From the NCBI GenBank assembly GCA_932521025.1, contig OW051469.1:3298398-3362397 (forward strand): a stretch of DNA of 64,000 bases, read 5' to 3'. The DNA is from Oscheius onirici. Taxonomy: Eukaryota; Nematoda; Chromadorea; Rhabditida; Rhabditidae. The translations under genes and the position numbers were made by a program. The notes under the pieces are model-generated. The model had not been told where the DNA came from. It saw only the letters and a list, made by a program, of their open reading frames with translations, and made no database searches. Shown here piece by piece: positions 11,301-22,600 of the stretch (positions are counted from its first letter, which is position 1; every line of letters begins with the position of its first letter).

Positions 11301-14300
11301 GGAGAAAGCTTTTCTGGAAAAAGTTCACGAGGTAATATTTTGAAGATTTTGACTAAAGTTATTCAGCTTTTACAACTGGAATCGACAGAAAGAGTCAGAC
11401 ACATTCCTAGGATGATCACAGTTCTGGCAGAGATCCTTGAAGGGAAGATGGTCGGAGACGTCTTGGGAATTGTGAGAATGGTAAAAAGTTTATTTGAACT
11501 TTTCCACAACTGAATTAGGGTCCAGAGACCACTTACAGTAAGACGGTAACACTGCAGGCGTAAAACTAAAGTAATCAGCGCTAATCCTAAAATTTCCATC
11601 CCATCGCGTAAAGAAGTTACTTTGTGGATTTCTTACACTAACATGCACGTTTTACTGTCCACGAGAGCCAAATTACAGTGACCCCGCCAAAATCCAAAAA
11701 AATACAGTAACCAGCGCTTATCCTAAAATTTTACAGTACCTCCGAACACACTTTTTCACTCGCATTCGATCATTTTCAGGAAAATGAGCTGTACCTCCAG
11801 AACAAGTTCAATCAAGCCCAGAGCAGACTCTGTCTCGATTTCATTCAACTGGATGAGCAGAGGAGATTGCCGTAAGTTTTTTCGTACTTTAGAGCAAAAC
11901 TGAGATTTCGCAGGGCTTCTCTGTGTACAGTCTGGTCCAGAGGAAATTTTCTGCTGCTGTCTGGAACTGTCAGACATACTAGGGCTTGCTGTCAAGCAAT
12001 AGCTCAGAAACTTTTCACGTCTGTGAGATTTATCAATTGCCACAAGAAGCTGAAAGGGAGTGTTTTTGACACAGTTGTTCAGGTAACAATCGTACCTTCT
12101 ACAACTATTTTTGATAGGTTTCTCTCAAAGAGACTTTACTGGTGGTTATTGAAAACATTGACGAACTGGAAGGTGCAGACTACAATGCTCTGAACACGGC
12201 CATTGATCGATTCGGGAAAAATGGTAATTTTCAGTAGACATAAATAAAAGAGAAAAAGAGACAGTTTATTTTCAGTCCCATTCCCTCGCCTGATTCTCAC
12301 AGTATCCTCAACTGCTTTTCCACTGCGAAACCTCTCCTCTCTCATCTCCATTGAAAATATCGGCTCAAGTTCTCTCGAGCTGTCTAGACAAGAAGTGATC
12401 GAGGAAATGATTCCGTATGCGACAATGAGTCCCCGTTCCCCGACGGGGGTCCTCAACGTCCGGGATGTCAAGGACAAAACTCGGCTGGAAATATTTGTGG
12501 AAGACTTGAAAACAAGGTAATATTCAGAAGAACCTTGACAAAGTTTTTAAGAAAAACTTCGACAGTAACTGGAAAAATGGCCAAGGTTTCCTTGGCCGAA
12601 GCTCTAAGAGGAATGGATGACGAGGTGAGTTTGAGAGAGATTGAACTATCTCCTTTCCAGATCGTCTGGCTCTACGTTGACATGCTGACCGACCAGCAGA
12701 TAATCTCTCCCGGAACTGGCTTTGGTTCAACAGCTAGTGGTCAGCTTTTGAAACTTCTGGAGACAGTCGAAGATTCTTCTGAAAGCTCTTTCACACCAAG
12801 ACTGAGAAAATTTGTCATCTTCTACGGGACTGATAGGATCTGGCAATGGCTTCCAGTCATCAGTTCACTTCTCAAAAGAGTCTGTTTTCTTTGTCTCTCT
12901 ATTAAAAATATTCCAGGACGACGCCAATCTCGTTCCCACACCATATCTCACGTTCTTCGACGGCAGTACCCATCTTTTTTCTTCTCATATTCACTGTCTT
13001 CTGTGCATTCCAGACGATCTTTCGAACGTAAATATTTTCTGAATTTTGAGCAAAAAGATCTTTAGATGGTACGTTCCAGCCTCCTGGCCAAATTCGATCT
13101 ACCAACGAAATTTATAAGTGCCGAGGATAGAAAATCTTTCGAAGAAGTTTATGAAGCTGAATGGAAGAAGGAGATTCAAATCTATGTTGGAAAGAATGCC
13201 ATGGAAATGGTGGAGAAAGCGGTGGGTTTTGGAGGTTTTCGGCTCACACTTTCGGATGCTTACAACAGGCATTGGATGCATGAGATTTAGAGATACGATT
13301 TTTTGGAAGGGCAGCAAAAGCAATTTTCAGATTCTGAGCGTGTTGGGACCTGTCATCAGACTAACAAACAATGTCTCGGCTTCCAATGTTCTCCTGAGCC
13401 TGATCAATCAGGTGAGAACATTTTTTGAATGAAGGGTACTTTTCTCAGGAACTGAACGATCTGAAAGGCAACAGTTCTGATGTTCTTGCACAGGGAGCAG
13501 TTGTCCTGGCTTCAAACTTTCTCAAACTTTTTACCGATGGAGAAATTGTAGATAAAAATGTAATTGTTGGTAAACTTTTTTGCAATCTCTCCTCTTTAGC
13601 TCTCCCACTACTGGTCTCAAGTCTTTTCCAAACTTTTCCCTCCTCTTCCTCCAGACGTCAGCAACTGGAAACTGTCTATAGAGGTGACTAGTCGTATCTT
13701 TTCCTCAATCTCTCTGTCTCTTTGCTCTCTAACTTTCTCTCTCTCTCTGTGTCTCTGTCCCTTTGCCTCTCTCACTTTCTGTCTCAGTCTCTCTCTGTAC
13801 TTTCCGTATAGGACCCAACAACCCTCGTCCGATGGGAAAACGAGCCCTTTCACATCAGTTCACTGGAGAAGGAAGCGCGGATGGCCGACCTAATGGTCGT
13901 TTGGCCTGCCTTTGACCGCGTTCTCCACTTCGGAAAGAGGATACTGGGACTGGGAAACAATCTACTGGTCACCGGACCGCCATTCACACAGAAAACGACT
14001 CTTGTAAAGGAAAGTTAGAGATTTTCCAAGGAAATGAAGCTAGCTTAAGATGCTCCAAAAGCAACTTCCTGGCTCAGTTTTTCAATGGATTCCCAGTCAT
14101 GCACGCGTTGGATTGGAAAATTGTCAGAGGGAATTTGCGAAAATTCTGGAACAGACGAAGACGAGAGGAGAACAGGTAAAGGTCAGATTAAAGGACGTAG
14201 AAACAAAGAGACGGAGAGTCATGGAGACATCGATATTTTTCAGTTTCTTGTGATTGACAAGTTCTCCTTCGCCGAGCCACTTCTACCCATAATCGAGCTC

Positions 14301-17300
14301 TTCGTGGATCAGAATGTCTACTTTTCTGAAGGAGAGATGAAAAAATCGGGGGCTAATTTGAAAGTAAGACTTTAAATAGCCGTTAAAGAGTTCACAGTTC
14401 ATTCTGATCTGCGAAGAAGAGGACTGGATCAACATTTCAAAAACTCACGTCTTTTACGAGACTTTTGCTCACCTTCCGATGCGTTCTGTCACTGTCGATG
14501 AAGCTCAAATACTGGTGGAGAAGCTTCTTCAATGGAATCTGACCACAAAGTTCTTTTGGAGAAAAGAAAGACACAAAGTTTGATGTTCAGATCCTTCAGC
14601 TCGGAGTACAATAAGTTGGTGGAGCCGCTGTCTACTGCTATTATTTCTTTGGCTAACAGGCATTATGTGGTGAGAAACAAAGGAAAAAAGACAGACTCTC
14701 CTTCTTCAGAATTTTTCTCCTCTCCCCATCTGCATGCGTCTGGTAAAGGGAATGTTCTTCTCCTTCCCTGACAATTCTCCTGACACACTCGCCTTTATTC
14801 GCTTGTGGCTCCATGAAACAATCAGGGTCATTGGCGATGCTATCGGTTTGTGTTTCATAAAATATACAGTAGAAAGATTTTAGACTCTGACTACCGGACA
14901 GAATTTCTTCAAGATCTGAAGAAGATTCTGAAGGAGGAGTTTGGTTATCGAGAAAGGGATATTTTCCAACTGGGAGAGACTGATCATGGAGAAGCTGTAG
15001 ATTTTTTCCCTGTCTCTGTACAACTGAACTTTTTTCCAGGCAGCTCCATACGATCTCAGTCACCTTCTATACTCTGAACTGGACAACAATGAGTCCTTTG
15101 ACGGGCTGAACTACCTCCCAGTCAAGAACATGGCTCTCTTCAACAGAACCGTCGAGAATATTCTCTTCGAGCATCATAGGAACCTTTCCAGGGACAGAAT
15201 ACAGTTGGCAGTCGCTGAGTAAGCCTCATCCTAAAGCTCTTAAAGATTGTTTCAGCTACTCGACTACATCAATGCAATGCGTGCTGAGAGTTCTTCGTCA
15301 GGCTGGGGAACATGCCTGTCTGGCTGGAGAGGCAGGTCTTGGACGACAGCAGACCGCAAAAATAGCTGCAGCAGCCTATGGAGCTCTGATTCTTCACCAC
15401 TATCCAGATCCATCGGATTTTGAAGCCTTTAGAAAGGTTTTAGAGCGGAGACAAGAAAAAGTACTGTGTTCAGGGTTGGACCGACATTTTCATTCGAGCC
15501 GCTTTGGCAATTTCTGGCAATAATCAACCAGTTCTTTTGATGGCTCACATAGATTATTGTGTGGGTTTTCCGATGAAGAAGATATCGCACGGTTCTGTTG
15601 AAATTTTAGGATAAGCGGCAAAATTACAGTAGCCCGAACCCAATTCCAAGCTAACTCGCGCATATTCTGAAATGGCACCGGACGTCTCTCAGAATCAGAA
15701 AAAAACGCAAATTCAGATCAATTAAATTTTTAGGATAAACACGAATTACTGAAACTTTTGCCTTGGATTACTGTATTATCGTTGCTTATCCTAAAATTGG
15801 ATCAAACTGGACAAGCCATAGACTGTGGGTAAAAAAAAATGTCAGTACGAGCGAGTCGAGCCGCGATGGATGGAATACGTTCGTCTGTGGCTCGAGAACC
15901 CCGAATTTGACCAAATAGGCGACGAACCACTAATTTCCATGGGAGAGCAGATCATCGAAAATGAGAAGAGTCTCGTGTCCCACATGCAGTCTCAAGGGAT
16001 CAGGCTCCCAGGGTATGGGGATTCTTTGTCTTTTTACAGTTTTCCAGACAGCGGATAGTCCGCTTCTTACCGATCGAGGTTCTGAAGGAGCCGGACGTTC
16101 TTAGGCATGTTTTGGAGTCAAGAGTACACGACCTTCTTCATGTCGTCTTTACCATTCAGCCTCATCTGAAAACTGACTTTTCTTGGTGTTCCGTCATTCA
16201 TTTCAATAGCCCAACGGAGTCGGAAATTGACTCTATGTGCTCTAGACTCTTGACTGATTTGAAGCTACCAGAAGCTGGTCGAATTCTTCTGGAAGTTTTT
16301 GAAGAAGTTTCTGGATGCTTACAGAAGGTAACAAAACTTAAAGTTCAAATACAGTAGGAATTATAGGTACGAAGTCCTGTCTGGACTGGGAAACTGGTGG
16401 TCAACTCGAACATACTGTACCACTTGTGTGACGAATTTCAGAGATTATATTCTGGTGAACAGAGGTGAGCCATTTGTTGTTCAGTTCCAGTAGTGGATGG
16501 GAACAGAATAAAAAGACATTTTAACAGTAGGATATAGTTGAGATGAGCTGAGGCTCATCAAATAAGAGGGGAACAGGAAAAAGTTTGACAACTCTTATAA
16601 AAAGACCGATCTAAACTATTAAAAAGCTATGGTGTCTGTGGCTGACTCTGTCTGTTTGGATGTGTTTGTCCATGGCCACGAGAATCGTCGTAGCAAGTCA
16701 AGAGTTGACAGGATTAGATAGCAAGTCACTTTGAATTTGAAATCTTCACATACTTTGGCTTCTATTGTGTTAGAGTCAAGTAGAAAGCTTTAGAAACGGT
16801 AAGGATCAGGTAGAAAAGTTTGGCGCTACGACGCCGCCAGTCGTCTGGTGATGTTTTAAAGGACGGATCGTGCGAACCGGTCAGATCCACGATTGACTTT
16901 TGCGCGGATTACAGTATCCTGGAACAATATCCGGCTTACTGTAACTTCTTCGTTTATCCTAAAATTGTACTATATGATTCTTGTCCAAACCTGACCGGAC
17001 CACTTGTCCTGTAAATAAGAAGAACGGCCGGAGCGGGAACTTTATACAAAGGTCGATGACCCGCTGGTAGTTTCCTTCAAAGATCGAACTTGGCTCTGAT
17101 TTACATACATAATTTTCCATTCCAGAGACCTTCACTACCGAGCCAAACGTCTCTCCGAGGCATTGAGCTGCATTGCAAAACTTCAAGACCTTCACCATTA
17201 CGGCAAATGCGTCGAGCCGACAGTTTTGGAGGAAAGAATAAGCAGAAATGGGAGAGAATATGCCCAGCTGACCAATGATTTCCACGACATGGGGGACAAG

Positions 17301-19447
17301 GTAGACGACCTGGTTCAAGTATGATCTTTTCCTCACCCATATGATCTGTTCCAGAAAGTGAAAACTAAAGAATTTCTCTTGGAGAAACTGAAAACTGGGG
17401 CTAAACTGCTGGAAGAAGAAATTGAAGCCAAGTTGAAACAGCCGCGGGAGGATTTTCAGGCCGTGGTGGCCAAGTTGGCAGAATTTGGTCCGGTCCAGTT
17501 CAAACAGCTTTCACTGATACAGCGTCCAGGCTTGGGATGTCGATTTGTGGCAGAGATCTTGAGACATTTATTGACGCCAGGCTTCAGGGCAAGTGAGTTT
17601 CAGCGAGATAGTGATAACCATCGAAAAACTTTCTTCAGAACGGAACACAATGGAGACATGGCAAGATTCTCAAAAGTTCCTACGTTCTCCTGGCCTTCTT
17701 CACAAAATTCTGTTTATTCAACCGGTAACTTTCAGTTTATTCATGATCCAACAAAAGTTCAGATGCTTCTGGATATTGATACCATCAAACCGCTGAAAAA
17801 GTACGTAGAACATCGAGAATTCAAAGAGTCGAAAATTGAAGGAGAAAGCGAACTGGCTGCTGTTCTCTGTCAGTGGACCTATCTGATGATTAACTTGACC
17901 ATGTTTAACTCCGCCTTTTAAATATTTTTGAGGGTTTTTAGATCAACCTCTCTCCTGAAGGAAAAACAGTCTGATTTGAGTAAAATCAAGCAGGAAATCA
18001 CAGAGACCGAAAATAGGATTGTGGTCTGGAAAAGAGAGTCGGAAAATCTACAGGAAGACATATTGAAGGTTAGCAAAAGCATGTATGACGTAAAAATGTT
18101 TTCAGACCGAAAAATCTCTCCACGACGTGGAACTTTCTCTGACAACTGACAGAAAGATGAAGGACTATCAGACAAGAGCTGGGCCGATACTGGAAGCTTT
18201 AGTGCCGTTTTACCAGAAGTCTGTCTCTCTCTCTTTCACCGAACAGTAATCTTCAGATGGCGAAAAGACCGCGGAGTGACGGAATCTCAGGAAAGTAGTC
18301 TCTTCGCCAATTGTATTTTACGCTCTGTCTTTAATACAATGCTGGTCGAAGAAGATTTTATTCATAAAACGGTATATTATTTTTTTTAAAAATACTTAAA
18401 CTTTTAGGCCGGAATTGACATAGCCACAGAAATACTGCACAATAATGGTCAAACAGCCTCAGTTTCTACTGTCTCTCAGCTCATGAATACTCTCTTACAG
18501 TAGTATATTTTTCGCCTATTTCATCAATTATTTCAGGGATATTTTCGGCTTGAGAAAATTTAGTCTGTTGATAGACGAAAACCGTGTCCTTCTCCCAATT
18601 CTGGAGCGATTTTACCAAAATTCTACTACGGTGGACATGTCCAAAGCTGAGTGGACTACTCCGTCGGTTAGCGGTAGTTTTGTGAGACACATATATTCTG
18701 GAGCTACTACGGTAGAAAGCCAGTTGTTTGGAACTATCTAACACAATTTTAGCTCTATTACAACCTGGAAAGATGTCCTCCAGTTGAATATTATGAAGTA
18801 AGTTTAGACGTGATTTTTTTCATTTCCCTTTTTGTTCGCGGTGAAGGCGACATTTCCCGATTTCCCGAGTTTTACAAAGTTGTTGATCAGGATCTCTTTT
18901 ACAACACTGTAAAACACCGAAAGAGAGATATCTCCTTCAACCCTCAAAAATTGAACGGGGGCTTGACAATTAGACCACCATTCTGGTCAGCCACACATTC
19001 CACAGTTAGACAGCTAGGCGTACTACGTATAATACGGTTCTACCAATTTTGTACTTCCAGATTCTTCAAAAATGGGAACAGAAAGAAGTCCGCTTTATGG
19101 GTCGTCACCTGGAGCTTCCTGACGACTGTCGCCTGCTTTTTGCCACCCAGAAACGGATCAAAATAGAGCCTCAGCTTCGAAGAATCGTAAGCTTTTCATC
19201 AACCTTTGTACATCATCACATTTCCAGCTGAACGTAATTGTAGTCAACGAGCCGTTAGAGGTCCAAGAGCAGACTGAATTGGAACATACGTAAGTTAAGA
19301 TATTTTTTTTCATCATTTGAAAATTTTAGAAACAGTCTCTTCGAGCTGCTTACAGAATCCTCTGCTGCTGAGATTTTGGAATCACACGAGATTTCGAGAA
19401 GAGTCATCATCGAAGCGGAAAGTTTGATGAAAGTTTCAAAGAATTAA
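5328..19447 (+). CDS. divergent dynein heavy-chain-like protein, truncated after AAA5
   Basis: Several dozen short exons. ATG 5328; exon 1 5328-5364; exon 2 from 5402. Tail region about 5328-10300. The linker starts with CELGLDD at about 10335, and the SDHDLLQLFA motif (dynein 'SNDELLEIL' position) is near 11055. AAA1 lies at about 11890-12480: where GPAGTGKTET is expected the sequence is SGTVRHTRA, and the Walker B FDEFNR position reads IENIDEL. AAA2 (about 12530-13120) keeps the FYGTDRIW / CIPDDLSN landmarks but no P-loop. AAA3 has GPPFTQKTT near 13975. AAA4 has GEAGLGRQQ near 15330, resembling the GxGGSGRQS of axonemal dyneins. The coiled-coil stalk and a diverged microtubule-binding region span about 17100-18200. 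AAA5 follows, ending ...LMKVSKN and stop at 19447. AAA6 and the C-terminal domain are absent. Known: dynein motility needs ATP hydrolysis at AAA1. Inferred: not a motor by itself. Possibly related to divergent C. elegans dhc-3/dhc-4; not verified. Confidence 0.82.
5756..5945. mobile_element. foldback MITE-like element in dynein intron (family A)
   Basis: Arms AAAAAAGAATGCTACAGTAACC (about 5758-5805) and GGTTACTGCAGCATTCTTTT (about 5906-5945) are inverted copies. The centre holds three TGTTATAAAGG-type short repeats. A second, partial copy of the same end is at 43823-43870. Confidence 0.65.
6640..6890. repeat. degenerate minisatellite in dynein intron
   Basis: Loosely repeated units containing AACTGTCGAGTCTGTGGC with variable spacers, at least seven units. 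Related words (GTTAGACAG, TCTGTGGCTG) recur at 16620-16700 and 19500-19690. Confidence 0.55.
7565..7780. mobile_element. foldback MITE-like element in dynein intron (family B)
   Basis: Left arm about 7570-7652 (CTGTCTCGCAGCGAAAATGT...GTATCCAATG) is the inverted complement of the right arm about 7686-7770 (CATTGGATACTCAGAG...ATACAGCCGC). It lies between exons of the tail region. A single arm of the same family is at 44866-44965. Confidence 0.7.
7820..7920. repeat. dispersed TTTTAGGATAA / TACTGTAA repeat
   Basis: Short repeat with ATTTTAGGATAAACGGTTACTGTAAC and an opposed TATCCTAAAA at its other side. Similar copies in dynein introns are near 6240-6315, 11520-11600, 11650-11740, 15595-15805 and 16850-16990, and one lies near 63770-63840. 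Confidence 0.5.
9475..9681 (-). CDS. small secreted Lys-rich protein nested antisense in a dynein intron
   Basis: Single-exon frame of 68 residues inside the 907-nt dynein intron 9049-9955, on the opposite strand. It starts with a typical signal peptide (MKLFLVV...FATGHATA, about 22 residues). A Lys/Ala/Asp-rich stretch (DAKKADKAKE, PPKDKKAE) follows, then a hydrophobic tail (GYTLLGSYVVW..AGCM). AATAAA follows the stop within about 12 nt. About 500 bp including upstream and downstream sequence recurs in inverted orientation at about 51411-51950, where the coding frame is conserved apart from an early stop. Conservation of coding sequence between the copies supports a real gene. It could be a secreted peptide precursor or antimicrobial-like protein; nothing in the sequence decides this. 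Confidence 0.6.
   Translation of the reverse strand: MKLFLVVFFCLAMLFATGHATADAKKADKAKEIPPKDKKAEVTTVKGSAPVGYTLLGSYVVWTLAGCM
11520..11740. repeat. cluster of dispersed TCCTAAAATT / TACAGTA repeats
   Basis: Two head-to-tail copies (CAGCGCTAATCCTAAAATTT and CAGCGCTTATCCTAAAATTT), each preceded by a TACAGTAAC-like word, fill the dynein intron before the AAA1 exons. Confidence 0.55.
13695..13805. repeat. polypyrimidine CTCT/TGTCTC simple repeat in dynein intron
   Basis: About 110 bp composed almost only of TCTCTCTGTCTC-type words, upstream of the exon that leads into AAA3. Similar tracts occur in introns at about 53025-53130 and 62060-62120. Confidence 0.75.
15595..15805. repeat. dispersed TTTTAGGATAA repeats, three copies in a dynein intron
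   Basis: ATTTTAGGATAAGCGG at 15597, TTTTTAGGATAAACACG at 15727 and the opposite-strand TTATCCTAAAATTGG at 15785, with TACAGTAGC/TTACTG words between. They lie in the intron between AAA4 coding segments. Confidence 0.6.
16460..17060. repeat. repeat-rich dynein intron before the stalk
   Basis: About 600 bp without usable coding frame. It carries GTCTGTGGCTG-type minisatellite remnants (16620-16700) and a TCCTAAAATT/TACTGTAA repeat (16850-16990) whose ends CCGGTCAGATCC and CTGACCGG are nearly inverted. Confidence 0.5.
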
Positions 19448-19693
19448 ATTGGATCGGAAAGCCTATGTAACTTGCACCAGTCTAATGATGTCTTCAATCC
19501 TAGTCTTACAATGGATGCTACAGACTCAACAGTTAGACAGCGTAGCTCGTTGTGCATGACAGTTAGACAGTTTTCTGATCGGCCACAGTTTTCGGCGTGT
19601 GACTCAAGTTAAGAGCTCACTGTAGCTGTGTACCGACTGGAAAAATACACAATTTCCCCCAGCTTCCTGTATTTCAAAAATTAGACAGTTTTA
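19448..19693. repeat. spacer with degenerate AACAGTTAGACAG repeats
   Basis: Short region between the convergent dynein-like and NHR 3' ends. It contains at least four copies of (A)CAGTTAGACAG with CTGTGG-like words, related to the 6640-6890 minisatellite. Confidence 0.5.
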
Positions 19694-22600
19694 TTACTTG
19701 TCAATAGTGAACTCTGTCAAGTAGACGTCCATCTTGAAAATTTCAAAGACCTGAACCATTTGACTGTCTTGTTTGCGCAACTCCGCTACTCTCTGAATAA
19801 TTCTCTTGAATTTTAACTTGAAAAAAAACTACGTTAAGGCCAATGAGCAGCATATGTAGCTTATAGATGCGGTCAGCCACATTTTCCAATTTTTTCTCGT
19901 ACTTGTAGTAGTAACAAAGTTCGTCGGAAAGTTTGTCAAGCATTTCTGCCGCAACGCTTTCAGTCTCCTTCGTAATTCCTTTGAGAGCTGAAAATTTCAG
20001 CGATTCTTTTAAAATTTAAGAAAAACAAGTTACCCTGCACCTCCCACATGCTCCTCATAATCATGTAGAGAATCTCAATTCGGTCAGGATGAAGCAGTTT
20101 GAACGGCGTGATAAACTCTTTGTCATATTTGACCTCCGACAACAGTAAAACCCTAAAAACTCATATATTTCACAAACTTCAAAAGACTGACTCTTTTAAC
20201 TGTTCATGCGTCATTTCTGTCACCATGGACAGATCGAATTTCGTCTCGTAAAAGTTCAGAACGTGACCGTGGATCGTGATCATTCGCTTGTCTTCGCGGT
20301 CGTCGCCGAGGAGTTTTAGCCCGACAAAACTTCGATCTGTTTGAATGAACTTGACGAAAAAATGACGGAAGACTAGAGTCTGGAATTGCAATGTTCTGGA
20401 ACGGGACTGAGAGCCTACCTTTTGATCCAGAGGCAACGCTGCAAACGCCTTGATTCCTATACAGAACTTGGCGACAATTACTAGCTCCTTGTAACCTTGA
20501 ACTATGAGCAGATTCATGTCAAAATTGTCGCCCTCTATCATCTAAAATGCTCTGGATTAACTTATTACGAAGATTACCGTTTCCTTGGTACACGGCCATT
20601 TTGCCTCATGCATTCTATAACCAAGTTCAGCTTGCTGAAGAATGTACATGTCGAAGCCGTGGGAGGGCGGAGTGTACTTCTGGAAGAGTATCAATTGGAA
20701 CTGTCCCTTTCAGTCAAAAAGATGACATTTTCAAAACGTTTATTAGTTCTTTTCAATGACAAAAAGATTTCCCCATTTTCTTCTCTGCTCCTCCATTCTT
20801 CTTCTTCTTCCTCTTTTTCAGCAGCTCCTGCGTCTTCTTCTTGCCCAAGTCCTGACTGAAATCCTCGTCCGGCCAGACGTAGTGACGGCGACCGACAGTC
20901 CAGTATCAATCTTCAGGTCCTTCTTCATGCGTCCGAGCAGCTTCATGGCCTTTCTCGGATTCGCGCCGCCACACAGCACACCCTCTGAGGCCTTCTTCGT
21001 GTCTTCACGGTCCTGCTTCGTCTTGCCCTGAAACAGCAGTATTGTATCTCTGTCTCTGTCTGCCTCCAATTTTCTGTCCTTCCGGGTTCACAAAAAACTG
21101 AATGAAACTAACGTGAAATGGTCCTTCCTTGGTCTTTGTGGCAACTGTGGTCGTGTTCTTCTGCAAGGGACGCGGTCCCCATCCCGATAGAAATCCAGCC
21201 GGCTTCGGAATGTGAGGTGCTCCACAAGGCCTCTCTTTTTGGCCCAGGTCGTCATCGATTTTGGCGCAGCTCGGCCCAGATCACACGTCCAAATACCCAC
21301 AGGCTGCTGAGGAGTCCAGTCGTCGGTCGGCATCTTGGGCATCTTGTTCTCGTCGTACTTTTGGTTCCAGAGGTGTCAGGGAATCGGGAGATTGTGCGGA
21401 TCGTAGTGACGGGTAGCTGGAGTGGCGCGACTGCGATAGAGCATGCACTGGTAGATGTTGAGCCAGTTCTTGAGACGAGAGTTACTGGACGGAATGCAGC
21501 CGGCATCGACGGCCCATTGGAGAATGTTGCGCTGCAGGAAGAGCAACATGTTGCAGTTGTCCCAAACCTCTTTCTTGTGACCTGGAAGAAGGCGGGTTGA
21601 AAAGGCAAAGAGAAAGAAAGGGCAGACAGAAGAAACAGAAGGACAGGGACAGACGTAAACATGTGCGCTTGGATCGGCTGGAAAAAAAATTGCCTTCAGT
21701 GCGGCGGGCAAAAGAATTTCAGCACGTTTTTTTGTATTTCCCCCAGTCATTGTGAACAAATACCGACTAGCACAGAAAAAAGATAAGCAAAAAAGACAAA
21801 TCCGCAAAGGAAAACGAAAAATAAGACAAAATTCGTGTTTTTCGTACGAAACTTCAATTTTCTTTGCGGATTCATCTTTTAACATTTTTCTGTACTAGCT
21901 GGTATTTGTTCACAATGACTGGGGAAATACAAAAAAAACCAGAAAAAAGCGTGCTGAATTTCTTTTGCCCGCCGCACTGAAGGAAACTTTTTCCCCAGCC
22001 GGTCCAAGCGCACATCGTTAGACAGAGGGACAGAGTTAGACTAACTAGTGATGAGCCTGCAGGCTGCGAAGAAACTGATCCTCTTCCTCTGGAGATCCAC
22101 AACATGGTCAAGGAGGCATTGAGCGATGAGCAGATTGTTCTCCTGCATGTTGTACTCATCACAGAGCAGGTAGACTTCCGCATTGACGTCCTTCTCCACA
22201 AACTCTTTCTGACGCGTCTTGACCCAGTACAGGAGACGGAAGGTGAGACGAGCGTCTTCGCCCATGGCACGAGCCTCCCAGGCGGCTCCGTTGACAAACG
22301 TACAGGTCATTCTCCACAGTTCATCCGGATGCTTGTGGACGGCCGTCTTGTGGTACTTGAAGTGGAAGGGAAAGACGGTGACGATTCCCTCATCGATCTT
22401 TCCAGCCGGCTTCCAGCGTCTCTTGAAGTAGTGCACGTAGATCTGATCCTCCTCCTCGTCGTCCTGCGACTCTTCGCCAATGTAGAGAACAAACTTCTTC
22501 TCCGTGTCCCGGTCACCACCTCCTCCTTCCGTGGTCGATGGCTGCTCCGAGACGGGCACTCTGTCAGCTCCGCCGTCAGCTCGAAACTCTTCGGCAGCCT

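Noticed and set aside
15430-15490. Apparent frameshift in the dynein-like AAA4 region.
   Set aside because: A 37-nt intron (GTTTTAGAGC...GTTCAG) restores frame from EAFRK to GWTDIFIRAAL.
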